NCBI GenBank assembly: GCA_027686065.1
Contig: JAQCTH010000023.1
Location: 1-47,544 of the forward strand
Origin: Clostridiaceae bacterium AF10-41
Lineage (GTDB): Bacteria; Bacillota; Clostridia; Clostridiales; Clostridiaceae
Direction: 5' to 3'
Length of the DNA: 47,544 nt
Under the pieces are notes generated by a model. It worked only from the letters and a program-made list of their open reading frames with translations. It was not told where the DNA came from and made no database searches. A program made the translations under genes and the position numbers. The first letter of the stretch is position 1. Every line of letters starts with the position of its first letter. Below are positions 37,103-46,090 of the stretch, piece by piece.

Positions 37103-37837
37103 ATGAAAGCACTTGGATTAATAGAAACAAAGGGACTATTAGCAGCAATAGAAAGTGCAGATACAATGTTAAAAGCAGCAGATGTTAGTATTTTCGAGAA
37201 GACTTATGTTGGGGGTGGTCTTGTTTCAGTAGCGGTAACTGGAGATGTAGCAGCAGTAAAGGCGGCTGTTGAAGCTGGTGTAGCAGCAGTAAAGAAACTA
37301 GATGCTTCATTACTAGTTTCAGAACATGTAATACCACGTCCACATGAAGATTTAGATAGTATTATTGGAATCAAAAATATAGCAACTACTATAGAAAAAT
37401 TAGATATTACTCATGGTATTAATAGTAGTGAGGTAAATATCCATGATGAAAATAATATCAATGTTATTACCAATAACGATACTAATACAAGTAATGATGT
37501 AATTAGTGATGCAGATGCAGATATTGTGGATATAAATTTAACTTGTAATCAAGATGAAAACTGCAATAGTATAGTTAAAACTGAAGCTGAGGAAAATTTA
37601 AATGAAGAGACAAATGTTTCTTTACCAATAGATATAGATATTTTACAAAAAAAGGACTTAGATGATCTAATAACCAAGGATGGAATAGAAAAGGTTATTG
37701 AGGTGCTAAATAATATTAAGTTATCAAAACTTAGAAGTTTAGCTCGTCAATATAAAGATTTAGAGATTACAGGAAAAGCAATCTCCAAAGCAAGTAAGAA
37801 GTTATTAATAACTAAAATAAGTGAATATTACAAATAA
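37103..37837 (+). CDS. BMC-H shell protein with long acidic linker and C-terminal helical domain
   Basis: Residues 1-90 are a standard BMC domain ('LGLIETKGLLAAIESADTML', 'VTGDVAAVKAAVEAG', 'IPRPHEDLD'). Residues about 100-185 are rich in Asn, Asp, Glu and Thr and look disordered. The last ~55 residues ('IEKVIEVLNNIKLSKLRSLA ... ISKASKKLLITKISEYY') suggest a SAP/Rho-N-like helix-extension-helix. EutK and PduK also carry extra C-terminal domains of a different kind. The tail may bind nucleic acid or another protein. Confidence 0.85.
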   Translation: MKALGLIETKGLLAAIESADTMLKAADVSIFEKTYVGGGLVSVAVTGDVAAVKAAVEAGVAAVKKLDASLLVSEHVIPRPHEDLDSIIGIKNIATTIEKLDITHGINSSEVNIHDENNINVITNNDTNTSNDVISDADADIVDINLTCNQDENCNSIVKTEAEENLNEETNVSLPIDIDILQKKDLDDLITKDGIEKVIEVLNNIKLSKLRSLARQYKDLEITGKAISKASKKLLITKISEYYK

Positions 37838-37875
37838 CTTCAATAGATAAATACTGTAATAGGAGGAATGACAAA

Positions 37876-39435
37876 ATGGAAACTTTTGATAGAGATTTAC
37901 GCTCTATACAAGAAGCAAGGAACCTTGCAAGATTAGGAAAAGTTGCTTCAGAAAAAATTGCCGATTATACTGAAGAGCAAATCGACAGAATTTTATGTAA
38001 TATGGTTAAAGTTGCCGAAGAAAACTCATTATGTTTAGCACAAATGGCAGTAGAAGAAACTGGATTTGGTAAAGTTGAAGATAAGACTTATAAAAATCAT
38101 ATGGCATCTACAATTTTGTATGATGCAATAAAAGATATGAAGACTATTGGTGTAATTAAAGAGGATGAAACAAATAAGCTGATTGAAATTGCAGAACCAG
38201 TTGGATTAGTAATGGGAATAATACCATCTACCAATCCAACATCAACTACAATTTTTAAATCTATGATTGCAATTAAATCTAGAAATGCCGTAGTATTTTC
38301 TCCACATCCATCTGCTGCAGAATGTACAATTAAAGCAGCTAAACTAATGAATGATGCAGCTATTGAAGCAGGGGCGCCTAATGATATTATAGGATGTATT
38401 ACTACACCAACTATTGGTGCAACTAATGAATTAATGAAAAGCAAAGAAGTTGCAATTATTATAGCTACTGGTGGACCTGGTATGGTAAAAGCTGCTTATA
38501 GTTCTGGTAAGCCAGCACTTGGAGTTGGAGCAGGCAATTCTCCAGCATATATAGAAAAAACAGCAAATGTAGAACAAGCGGTTAGAAATATAATTGCAAG
38601 TAAGACATTTGATAATGGTACTATATGTGCATCAGAACAATCAATTATATGTGAAGAATGTAATTATGATAGAGTTGTTGAAGAGTTCACAAAACAAGGT
38701 GGATATTTCATGACAATAGATGAAACTAATAAAGTTTGTAATTTGCTATTTAAGAATGGTCACAATATGAACGCTAAATTTGTTGGTAGATCACCTCAAG
38801 TCATAGCAAATGCTGCTGGGATATCTATCCCAGAAGGTACTAAGGTACTTATTGGAAAACAAGATGGTGTAGGTGAAGGATATCCATTATCTTTTGAAAA
38901 ACTTACAACAGTACTTGGGTTCTATACAGTAAAAGACTGGCATGAAGCATGTGAATTGAGTATTAAATTACTTCAAAATGGAATTGGACATACCATGAGT
39001 ATTCATACTGAAGATAGAGATTTAGTAATGAAATTTGCTAGAAAACCGGCTGCTCGTATTTTAGTTAATACAGGAGGAAGTCAAGGAGGAACTGGTGGAA
39101 GTACTGGACTAATGCCATCATTTACACTTGGATGTGGTACTTGGGGAGGAAGTTCAGTATCTGAAAATGTTACTCCAATGCATTTAGTTAATATAAAGAG
39201 AGTTGCTTATGGATTAAAGGATTGTGCAACATTAGCTTCTTCAGATCCAACTTTTAATCATATAAAAACTGATGATAACTGTCATTCTACACAAAATAAA
39301 TGCAGAACACTAAGTCCTGCTGAATACGTAGCTTCATCAAAGAGTACTAGTACTGAAAATAGTACAGTCACTAATAATGATGAGCTTATGAAATTGGTTA
39401 ATCAAATAGTAAAGGCCATGAAGGGGGAACTCTAA
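37876..39435 (+). CDS. CoA-acylating acetaldehyde dehydrogenase (CutF-like)
   Basis: It converts acetaldehyde and CoA to acetyl-CoA with NAD+. The 519-residue protein has 'PSTNPTSTTIFKSMIAIKSR', 'GVGAGNSPAYIEKTANVEQA' and the catalytic FDNGTICASEQS with Cys251. After about residue 455 a polar linker leads to an amphipathic helix ('DELMKLVNQIVKAMKGEL'), the usual C-terminal encapsulation peptide. It is the catalytically complete member of the two paralogs in the operon. pduL follows with no gap. Confidence 0.95.
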   Translation: METFDRDLRSIQEARNLARLGKVASEKIADYTEEQIDRILCNMVKVAEENSLCLAQMAVEETGFGKVEDKTYKNHMASTILYDAIKDMKTIGVIKEDETNKLIEIAEPVGLVMGIIPSTNPTSTTIFKSMIAIKSRNAVVFSPHPSAAECTIKAAKLMNDAAIEAGAPNDIIGCITTPTIGATNELMKSKEVAIIIATGGPGMVKAAYSSGKPALGVGAGNSPAYIEKTANVEQAVRNIIASKTFDNGTICASEQSIICEECNYDRVVEEFTKQGGYFMTIDETNKVCNLLFKNGHNMNAKFVGRSPQVIANAAGISIPEGTKVLIGKQDGVGEGYPLSFEKLTTVLGFYTVKDWHEACELSIKLLQNGIGHTMSIHTEDRDLVMKFARKPAARILVNTGGSQGGTGGSTGLMPSFTLGCGTWGGSSVSENVTPMHLVNIKRVAYGLKDCATLASSDPTFNHIKTDDNCHSTQNKCRTLSPAEYVASSKSTSTENSTVTNNDELMKLVNQIVKAMKGEL

Positions 39436-40089
39436 ATGGATGATAGATGTGAAGCTATATTGAAGCTTTTATTGGAAGCTGTAAAAGCTAATGGAGCTAA
39501 TACAGAGGTGAAAAGTGATTCATCTGAAATTCCAGTAGGTGTTTCAAATAGACATGTACATCTTTCACAGAAAGATTTAAACACTTTATTTGGTGACAAT
39601 TATCAACTAACTAAATTAAAGGATTTATCACAACCTGGTCAATATGCATGTAAAGAAACAGTTACTATTTGTGGGCCTAAGGGAGCTATAGAGAAAGTTA
39701 GAATTCTTGGACCTACAAGAAGTAAAAGCCAAGTTGAGATATTAACTGGAGATTGTTTTAAACTTGGAGTTATTCCGCACACAAGGTTATCAGGTGACTT
39801 ATGTAGAACCCCTGGGATTACTATAATTGGACCTAAAGGTTCTATACAAATTGAAGAAGGATTAATAGTTGCACAAAGGCATATACACATGACTCCAGAA
39901 GATGCTATTAAATTTGGTGTTTTTGATGGTCAAATAGTTTCTATAAAATTTGATGATTTAAGAGGTGGTATCTATAGTAATGTAGCCATTAGAGCAAATG
40001 ATACATCTAGACTTGAATGTCATATTGATACTGAAGAAGCAAACGCTATGAATATTAACTCAAAATCAAAGATAAAAATTATAAAATAA
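39436..40089 (+). CDS. pduL: Phosphotransacylase PduL
   Basis: It converts acetyl-CoA and phosphate to acetyl phosphate, regenerating CoA in the lumen. The 217-residue protein has two PduL beta-barrel domains with zinc-ligand motifs 'VSNRHVHLS' and 'AQRHIHMTPEDA'. The ATG comes directly after the TAA of the aldehyde dehydrogenase, with GGGGGAAC just upstream. The first ~25 residues form an amphipathic helix plus linker, consistent with an encapsulation peptide. Confidence 0.95.
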   Translation: MDDRCEAILKLLLEAVKANGANTEVKSDSSEIPVGVSNRHVHLSQKDLNTLFGDNYQLTKLKDLSQPGQYACKETVTICGPKGAIEKVRILGPTRSKSQVEILTGDCFKLGVIPHTRLSGDLCRTPGITIIGPKGSIQIEEGLIVAQRHIHMTPEDAIKFGVFDGQIVSIKFDDLRGGIYSNVAIRANDTSRLECHIDTEEANAMNINSKSKIKIIK

Positions 40090-40169
40090 ATTTACAAGTA
40101 GATTATAATTCAAAAATTATAATATAAAAAATATTAAATAAAAAAGAAAGAATTTAGGAGGATTTAAAA

Positions 40170-40460
40170 ATGAAATATGATGCTTTAGGAATGATCGAAA
40201 CAAAGGGATTAGTTGGTTCAATAGAGGCGGCAGATGCTATGGTTAAGGCTGCAAACGTATATTTAATAGGTAAGGAATATGTTGGTGGAGGACTTGTAAC
40301 TGTTATGGTTAGAGGTGATGTTGGAGCTGTAAAAGCTGCTACTGATGCTGGTGCTGCTGCTGCACAACGTGTTGGAGAATTGGTTTCAGTTCATGTTATT
40401 CCACGTCCACATTCAGAAGTAGAAGTAATACTTCCAACAGCTAAAGAAACTGTAAAGTAA
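40170..40460 (+). CDS. BMC-H microcompartment shell protein (last gene of the locus)
   Basis: The 96-residue canonical BMC-H has '[20 protein letters not shown]', '[21 protein letters not shown]' and '[13 protein letters not shown]'. TTTAGGAGG precedes the ATG. The pore-loop 'VGGG' matches the extended shell protein at 37103. The sequence is closest to the major PduA/EutM-type tile. Confidence 0.95.
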   Translation: MKYDALGMIETKGLVGSIEAADAMVKAANVYLIGKEYVGGGLVTVMVRGDVGAVKAATDAGAAAAQRVGELVSVHVIPRPHSEVEVILPTAKETVK

Positions 40461-40491
40461 TTATAAGCCACATAATAACATAAAATTTAGA

Positions 40492-40527
40492 AGAAGCTGT
40501 ATTAAAGTTAAGTTTAGTACAGCTTCC
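40492..40527 (+). terminator. Probable end of the cut operon
   Basis: AGAAGCTGTATTAAA and TTTAGTACAGCTTCC make a 14-bp stem with a 6-nt loop. The T-run is weak (TTAAT), so termination may be partial. The remaining AT-rich DNA to 40752 shows only the ribosome binding site of the next gene. Confidence 0.6.
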
Positions 40528-40752
40528 TTAATGATGAAAAATAGAAGAAGATTTTAACAATGGAGCGATTAAAATAATATTAACTAAGGGAAATAAAGAA
40601 GTTTTTAACATTAATAGAATAGAAATTAAATAATATAACCAGCAGTTAATTTTATTTAATAAAACATGATATGAATTCACTTGTTAGTTTAAAAGGCTTT
40701 TGCTATTGTATAAATAGGAAAGGCCTTTCAAATTTATTGAGGAGATGTTCAA

Positions 40753-41793
40753 ATGAAAATTAATGAAATAATACGCAAATATAGGAAAGAGCAAAATTTA
40801 ACTCAAGAGCAGATTGCTAATTATCTAGGAGTTACTGCTCCAGCTGTGAACAAGTGGGAAAATGGAATATCATATCCAGATATTACGTTATTAGCTCCGT
40901 TAGCAAGGATACTAAATATAAATATTGATACTTTACTTTCTTTTAAAGATGATCTTACTGATATAGAAATCAATCAATTTATTAAAGATATCTCTGGTGA
41001 GATTAGCTCTTTGGGTTATATAAAAACTTTTAATAAAGTTAGTAACAAGGTCAAAGAGTATCCTAATTGTTATGAGTTAATTTTATATGTGGCTCAAATA
41101 ATGAATGCTTATTTAGCTATGGGCGTAGAAACAGTATCAGAGCAAGAAAAATATCAGAAGCAAATAACAGCTTGGTTTGAAATAGTTACTTTTAGTAATA
41201 ACAAAGAATTGGCTAATATGGCAATAATCTCTCTATCACAGGATTATATGAATAAAGGAGAGTATGAAAAAGCACAAAAATTATTAGATAAAATTCCTCC
41301 AAGTGGTTTTGATAAAAGAACTATACAGGCCACCTTGTTTATTAAGCAAGGTGAGTATGAAAAAGCTTATGAAATACATGAAAAAATGTTATATCAGTAT
41401 ATAAATAATGTAATAAATATCTTAATGCAATTAATATCACTTTTATGTGAAGAAAAAAATTATGAAAAAGCATTAAATTATTCTGAATTAGTAGATAAGG
41501 TAGCAAATAACTTTGACTTAGGCAAATATATAGGGGCATCATCTAAATTGCCAATTTATTTAGTACTGAAAGATAAGAATAAAAGCATAGAAACTTTAGA
41601 AGAAATAATAAAGGGAATTGATTCATTAACATGCGCCAGAAATTCTAAACTTTATCAACATATGAGGTTTAAAGAAGAAGATGGAATAAAAGAAATGGAA
41701 AAAATGATAAAAAACTCTTTAAAAGTAGATAAAGAATTAGATTTTCTTCGAGATAACCCAAGGTTTAAATTTCTTATGGATAAATTAAAATAA
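40753..41793 (+). CDS. XRE-family regulator with TPR-like repeats
   Basis: The 346-residue protein has an N-terminal HTH_3 domain ('NLTQEQIANYLGVTAPAVNKW', residues 6-62) and a long helical C-terminal part with repeat-like pairs ('KGEYEKAQKLLDKI', 'QGEYEKAYEIHEKM', 'EKNYEKALNYSELV'). This layout is common in clostridial regulators that bind peptides or partner proteins through TPRs. TTGAGGAGATG precedes the ATG. No link to the cut operon is shown. Confidence 0.85.
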   Translation: MKINEIIRKYRKEQNLTQEQIANYLGVTAPAVNKWENGISYPDITLLAPLARILNINIDTLLSFKDDLTDIEINQFIKDISGEISSLGYIKTFNKVSNKVKEYPNCYELILYVAQIMNAYLAMGVETVSEQEKYQKQITAWFEIVTFSNNKELANMAIISLSQDYMNKGEYEKAQKLLDKIPPSGFDKRTIQATLFIKQGEYEKAYEIHEKMLYQYINNVINILMQLISLLCEEKNYEKALNYSELVDKVANNFDLGKYIGASSKLPIYLVLKDKNKSIETLEEIIKGIDSLTCARNSKLYQHMRFKEEDGIKEMEKMIKNSLKVDKELDFLRDNPRFKFLMDKLK

Positions 41794-41852
41794 AATTGAA
41801 GAATGGGTACTTAACAGTAAACAAAATCTCACCTCTAGGATCCAAATATTAA

Positions 41853-41879
41853 ATTGGAAATTATTTGGACCCCAGGGGT
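41853..41879 (-). repeat. 27-bp repeat, copy 1
   Basis: On the minus strand this begins ACCCCTGGGGTCCAAATAAT and matches copies at 44628 and 47078. It overlaps the 3' end of the MerR gene, encoding its last residues and stop. A degenerate inverted partner lies at 41828-41847, so the region can fold as a hairpin between convergent genes. Confidence 0.8.
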
Positions 41880-42250
41880 GAATCTATATGGAAAATTCCA
41901 ATTTCTTTATAATGATCTATTTTATAGTTAATGATATTTAAACTTTGCTTTAAATATTCAATTTGACTTAATATATCTTCTTTATGATGTTCTAATATAT
42001 TCTTTCTTTCTTCACAAGTTCTTTCCCCTTGAAGACAAAGATTCATAAATTCTTTAATTTCAGCTAAAGACATTCCACTATTTTTTAAACAACAAATTAG
42101 TTCAAGCCAGCTAACATCATTTTCAGTATATAATCTGCTACCAGCTGAACTTCTCTTTAATAATGGCATTAGTCCTTCCCTATCGTAGTATCTTAATGTA
42201 TGATCAGATAGCTTTACTTTTTCAGAAACTTGTTTTATTGTGTATTCCAT
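41861..42250 (-). CDS. MerR-family regulator, AdhR-like
   Basis: The 129-residue protein has a MerR HTH ('YTIKQVSEKVKLSDHTLRYY', 'SAGSRLYTENDVSWLELICC') and a dimerisation coiled coil, with a short tail and no effector domain; this fits the AdhR/NmlR group. Its last codons ('DSPLGSK') are encoded by a 27-bp repeat. It is divergent from the alcohol dehydrogenase. Two promoters carrying TAGAGTAAACTCTA with 19-bp spacers (42284 and 43594) are its likely targets. In Bacillus, AdhR responds to aldehydes. Confidence 0.88.
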   Translation of the reverse strand: MEYTIKQVSEKVKLSDHTLRYYDREGLMPLLKRSSAGSRLYTENDVSWLELICCLKNSGMSLAEIKEFMNLCLQGERTCEERKNILEHHKEDILSQIEYLKQSLNIINYKIDHYKEIGIFHIDSPLGSK

Positions 42251-42283
42251 AAATATTATCCCCCATAAAAATTATATTTTTTA

Positions 42284-42314
42284 TTGACTTAGAGTAAACT
42301 CTAGGCCTTATTCT
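42284..42314 (+). promoter_or_regulatory. AdhR-type MerR promoter of the alcohol dehydrogenase
   Basis: TTGACT, a 19-bp spacer with the dyad AGAGTAAACTCT, then TATTCT. The same -35 and dyad recur at 43594. Confidence 0.85.
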
Positions 42315-42356
42315 AATTATAGAAGATAAAAAATAAAAGGTAAAGGTGGAGTTTTT

Positions 42357-43520
42357 ATGTTGAATTTTATTTATGAAAATAAAACTAAATTATTGTTTGG
42401 AATGGATGAACATAAGAAAATGGGTAGTTTATTAAATCCATATTATAAAAGAGTGCTTTTTGTATATGGTGGAGGAAGTATAAAGAAAACAGGGCTATAT
42501 GATGAAGTATTAAAATCTCTAAAAGAAGCTAATATAGAGGTTTTAGATTTTGGAGGAGTGCAAGCAAACCCAGTACTTTCACTTGTAGAAGAAGGTATAA
42601 AGGTATGTAGGGAAGAAAATGTTGATTTAGTACTTGCTGTAGGTGGTGGAAGTGCAATAGATTCTGCTAAAAGTATTGCTATGGGAGTAACCTATGATGG
42701 CTCTGTATGGGATTTATTTGCAACAGGAAAAGAAATAGAAAAAGCATTACCAGTTGCAACTATTCTTACAATTCCAGCTGCAGGAAGTGAGGGGAGTCCA
42801 GATGCAGTTCTTACTAATGGAGATAGAAAATTAGGATATACATCTATGAAGATAAGGCCAATAATAAGTATTATAAATCCTAAGCTATTTTATACAATAC
42901 CTAAAAACCAAATTGCTAATGGTGTTTCTGATATGATGAGTCATGTTATGGAAAGATATTTTACTAATACAAAAAATACAGATTTTATAGATGGATTATG
43001 TGAAAGTACTTTAAGGATAATGATGAAAAATGGATTAATATTAAAAGATGATGCAACTAACTATGATGCCTGGTCACAAGTTGCTCTAGCTGGATGCTTT
43101 GGTCATAATGGAATGTTAGGTGTAGGTAGAGTAGGGGATTGGGGATGCCATGGAATGGAACATGAGCTTAGTGCTGTTAATTATGAAGTACCTCATGGAG
43201 CAGGTCTTGCTGTATTAACTCCAGCTTGGATGAAATATGTATATAAAGTAAATGAAGATAGATTTTTAAAATTTTCATATGATGTTATGAATATTAATCC
43301 TAGTGATAATAAAGAACAGGATATTTTAAATGGAATTTTAAAATTACAAGAGTTTTATTTAAAAATGGGTTTACCTACTAATTTACGAGAATTAGGTTTA
43401 GAAAATATAGATTTTAGATTACTTGCACAAAAATGTACAGGACATAATGAAAATCCAGTAGGAAACTTAAAAGCCCTTTATTGGGAAGATGTATATAATA
43501 TATATAATATGGCAAGATAA
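42357..43520 (+). CDS. Iron-containing, probably NADPH-dependent alcohol dehydrogenase (BdhA/YqhD-like)
   Basis: The 387-residue protein reduces aldehydes such as butyraldehyde to alcohols. It has 'AVGGGSAIDSAKSIAMGVTY' for nucleotide binding, 'PAAGSEGSPDAVL', and metal ligands in 'NGVSDMMSHVMERY' and 'WGCHGMEHELSAVNYEVPHG'. The latter is typical of the BDH/YqhD subgroup. GGTGGAG precedes the ATG. The AdhR-type promoter suggests induction by aldehyde stress. Confidence 0.92.
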   Translation: MLNFIYENKTKLLFGMDEHKKMGSLLNPYYKRVLFVYGGGSIKKTGLYDEVLKSLKEANIEVLDFGGVQANPVLSLVEEGIKVCREENVDLVLAVGGGSAIDSAKSIAMGVTYDGSVWDLFATGKEIEKALPVATILTIPAAGSEGSPDAVLTNGDRKLGYTSMKIRPIISIINPKLFYTIPKNQIANGVSDMMSHVMERYFTNTKNTDFIDGLCESTLRIMMKNGLILKDDATNYDAWSQVALAGCFGHNGMLGVGRVGDWGCHGMEHELSAVNYEVPHGAGLAVLTPAWMKYVYKVNEDRFLKFSYDVMNINPSDNKEQDILNGILKLQEFYLKMGLPTNLRELGLENIDFRLLAQKCTGHNENPVGNLKALYWEDVYNIYNMAR

Positions 43521-43593
43521 TTTCAAATCACAATATATTTTAATAAATAAAACAATTTCTATAAGTTAAACTAATAAATATGTAAAATAAAAT

Positions 43594-43624
43594 TTGACTT
43601 AGAGTAAACTCTAAGGTTTATAAT
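43594..43624 (+). promoter_or_regulatory. AdhR-type MerR promoter of the aldo/keto reductase
   Basis: TTGACT, 19-bp spacer containing AGAGTAAACTCTAA, then TATAAT. Nearly identical to the promoter at 42284. Confidence 0.88.
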
Positions 43625-43666
43625 TATGTTAAAGAAAATTTTTACAATAATGTAGGAGGTTATAGT

Positions 43667-44485
43667 ATGAAAATAGACAGTAAGATAAAAATGAATACGG
43701 GCACTGAAATTTATCAATTTGGATTAGGGGTTTGGCAGAGTGGACCTGAAACTAAGGAAGCTGTTCTTGCTGCATTAAAAGCAGGATATAGACATATTGA
43801 TACTGCAGCTATATATAAAAATGAAGAAGCTGTGGGTGAAGCAATAAGAGAAAGCAAAATCCCAAGGGAAGAATTGTTTATAACAACAAAACTATGGAAT
43901 CAAGATATGAGAGATCATAAAGTAATGGAAGCTTTTGAATTAAGCTTAAAGAAACTTGGGTTAGATTATGTAGATTTATACTTAATACATTGGCCAGTTA
44001 AAAATGAATACATTCCATCATATAAAATAATGGAAGAAATTTATAAAAGTGGTAGAGCTAAAGCTATTGGAGTATCAAATTTTAAAACTCATCACCTTCA
44101 AGATTTATTAGATAATACAGAAATTGTTCCAGCAGTAAATCAAATGGAATTTAATCCTCAAATGCAAGATAATAATATTTTAGAAATGTGCAGAGATAAA
44201 GGTATTGTATTTGAATCTTGGTCACCACTTGGTTCAGGGGCTTGCCTTGATGATGAAGAATTAAAGGAAATAGGAAGGAAGTACAATAAATCAGTAGCCC
44301 AAGTTATTATTAGATGGCTATTGCAAAAAGGAATAGTAGTATTCCCTAAATCAATACATGAAGCAAGAATAAAGGAAAATGCAGATGTATTTGATTTTGA
44401 ATTAACTAATGAAGATATAAAATTAATAGATGAAATGAATAGGAACTTAAGAACTGGAGCAGATCCAGATACTTTCACTTTTTAA
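43667..44485 (+). CDS. Aldo/keto reductase
   Basis: The 272-residue TIM-barrel NADPH-dependent reductase has its catalytic tetrad in 'HIDTAAIYKNE' (Asp, Tyr), 'FITTKLW' (Lys) and 'YLIHWPV' (His). 'AIGVSNF' and the cofactor motif 'VVFPKSIHEARIKENADVF' are present. It would detoxify aldehydes, consistent with the shared AdhR-type promoter. AGGAGGT precedes the ATG. Confidence 0.93.
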   Translation: MKIDSKIKMNTGTEIYQFGLGVWQSGPETKEAVLAALKAGYRHIDTAAIYKNEEAVGEAIRESKIPREELFITTKLWNQDMRDHKVMEAFELSLKKLGLDYVDLYLIHWPVKNEYIPSYKIMEEIYKSGRAKAIGVSNFKTHHLQDLLDNTEIVPAVNQMEFNPQMQDNNILEMCRDKGIVFESWSPLGSGACLDDEELKEIGRKYNKSVAQVIIRWLLQKGIVVFPKSIHEARIKENADVFDFELTNEDIKLIDEMNRNLRTGADPDTFTF

Positions 44486-44561
44486 TGATTATTTTAAATT
44501 ATATATAAATGTAGATTTGCAAAGGATAAATGTAAATATAAAAACACATATAAGTATCAAT

Positions 44562-44603
44562 AAAAAAGCAATCCAATAAAGTTAATGAATGGATTGCTTT
44601 TTT
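44562..44603 (+). terminator. Rho-independent terminator after the aldo/keto reductase
   Basis: AAAAAAGCAATCCA pairs perfectly with TGGATTGCTTTTTT around a 14-nt loop. Confidence 0.9.
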
Positions 44604-44627
44604 ATAATCAAAATTAATAAAAAATTT

Positions 44628-44654
44628 ACCCCTGGGGTCCAATTAATTTCCAAT
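44628..44654 (+). repeat. 27-bp repeat, copy 2
   Basis: ACCCCTGGGGTCCAATTAAT and seven more bases match copies at 41853 (inverted) and 47078. This copy is intergenic, about 90 bp ahead of the helicase gene. Confidence 0.8.
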
Positions 44655-44741
44655 TTGTAATATACTTTGACAATTTATAAAAGTATTGATAAAGTTAATA
44701 TGCAAATGAATAAGAGGTAATCTAATGAAAGAGGTATAGTT

Positions 44742-45872
44742 ATGGAAATTAATTTTGAAAGTCTTAAAATAAATGAAAAAATAATTAGTGGATTAAATAC
44801 TATGGGAATAAAAGAACCTACTGAAATACAAAAGGAAATTATTCTACCGGCCATGAATAAAGAAAATTTAATTGGTCAGTCTGAGACAGGTACAGGAAAA
44901 ACTCTAGCTTATCTTCTACCTATAATAGAAAATATCGATACAAGTAAAAAAGAAATACAATGTATAATATTAGCTCCAACTCATGAGTTAGCTATTCAAA
45001 TAAACAATACAATAAATGAAGTAAAAAAATCAGCCAGCTTAGAAATCACATCTACACCTTTAATAGGAAGTGCAAATATTAAAAGGCAAATAGATAATTT
45101 AAAGGTAAAACCTCATATTATTGTTGGATCAGCAGGAAGAATATTCGAATTGATGGGTAAAAAGAAAGTAACAGCTCATACTATAAAAACTATTGTTATT
45201 GATGAAGTTGATAAGCTTTTAGATAAAAATAATCTTCCAGTTATAAAAAATATAATAAAATCTACACAAAATCAAACTCAACTTATGATGTTTTCAGCTA
45301 CATTAAATAATAAAACTTTAGAAATTGCTAAAGATTTAGCTAAAGATATAAAAGTTATATCAGTTAAAAATAATAAAGTTAATGAAAATATAAAACACAG
45401 CTATATAAAAACTGATTATAGGAAAAAAATTGAGACATTAAGAAAACTTTTAAACTCAATTAAAGGTGAAAAAGTCTTAGTATTTAATAATGACAGCTAT
45501 ACAACTAATACTGCTATAGAATATTTGTCTTTTAACAATGTGAAAGTAGATGCAATAGGCGGCAGTGGCAAAATGGAAGATAGAAAAAGAGCTTTAGAAA
45601 ATTTCAGAAAAGGAAAAATCCAAGTTTTAATAGCTTCAGATATAGCGGCAAGAGGACTAGACATAAAAGAAGTTAATTATGTTATTAATTTTGATATTCC
45701 AGAAGATCCTAATGATTATTTACATAGAGCTGGAAGAGTAGGAAGGGCAGGCAAGTCTGGAGAAGTATTTTCACTTGTTAATGAAAGAGAAGAAAACTTA
45801 ATAGAAATATACGAAAAGAACTTTAAAATAGACATTTCAGAAAGGACTCTATATAAGGGAAATATAGAATAA
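44742..45872 (+). CDS. DEAD-box RNA helicase
   Basis: The 376-residue ATP-dependent RNA helicase has a Q-motif ('GIKEPTEIQKEI'), motif I 'SETGTGKT', motif II 'IDEVDK' (DEVD instead of DEAD), motif III 'SAT', and C-terminal 'DIAARGLDI' and 'HRAGRVGRAG'. It has only the two core domains and no RNA-binding tail. It resembles small clostridial CshA/YfmL-type helicases used in ribosome assembly or cold adaptation. Confidence 0.92.
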   Translation: MEINFESLKINEKIISGLNTMGIKEPTEIQKEIILPAMNKENLIGQSETGTGKTLAYLLPIIENIDTSKKEIQCIILAPTHELAIQINNTINEVKKSASLEITSTPLIGSANIKRQIDNLKVKPHIIVGSAGRIFELMGKKKVTAHTIKTIVIDEVDKLLDKNNLPVIKNIIKSTQNQTQLMMFSATLNNKTLEIAKDLAKDIKVISVKNNKVNENIKHSYIKTDYRKKIETLRKLLNSIKGEKVLVFNNDSYTTNTAIEYLSFNNVKVDAIGGSGKMEDRKRALENFRKGKIQVLIASDIAARGLDIKEVNYVINFDIPEDPNDYLHRAGRVGRAGKSGEVFSLVNEREENLIEIYEKNFKIDISERTLYKGNIE

Positions 45873-45890
45873 GAAAGTCAAAAATGTATA

Positions 45891-45918
45891 TTGACTATTT
45901 TAATATATGTGCTAAAAT
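45891..45918 (+). promoter_or_regulatory. Promoter of the riboswitch-add unit
   Basis: TTGACT and TAAAAT spaced by 16 bp, about 35 nt upstream of the aptamer. Confidence 0.6.
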
Positions 45919-45951
45919 TAATATTAATTTAAATAGAGATATATTAAATAG

Positions 45952-46018
45952 CTTCGTATAACCCTAATAATATGGATTAGGGGTTTCTACCAAGAACCAA
46001 TAATTCTTGATTACGAGG
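45952..46018 (+). promoter_or_regulatory. Purine riboswitch aptamer, adenine type
   Basis: The aptamer core is complete: P1 CTTCGTA with TACGAGG, the conserved 'TATAACCCTAATAATATGG' and 'GTTTCTACCAAGAACC' segments, and L2/L3 loops. The base that pairs with the ligand is U (in TTGATTAC, where guanine aptamers have C), so adenine is expected. It lies in front of adenosine deaminase, as in the known add riboswitches of Vibrio vulnificus and Clostridium perfringens. Confidence 0.92.
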
Positions 46019-46062
46019 AAATCATTTTATTTGTGATTTCTTCGTAGTCAAGAATTTTTTTT
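46003..46062 (+). terminator. Terminator of the adenine riboswitch expression platform
   Basis: The 3' part of the aptamer (TTCTTGATTACGAGGAAATC) can instead pair with GATTTCTTCGTAGTCAAGAA, followed by eight T residues. Aptamer and terminator compete for the same bases, so ligand binding should turn transcription on. Confidence 0.9.
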
Positions 46063-46090
46063 ATAAAAATTTAGAGGAGGATTTAATTTC

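Noticed and set aside
45952..46018. Guanine riboswitch
   Set aside because: The ligand-pairing position is U, not C, and the gene controlled is adenosine deaminase.
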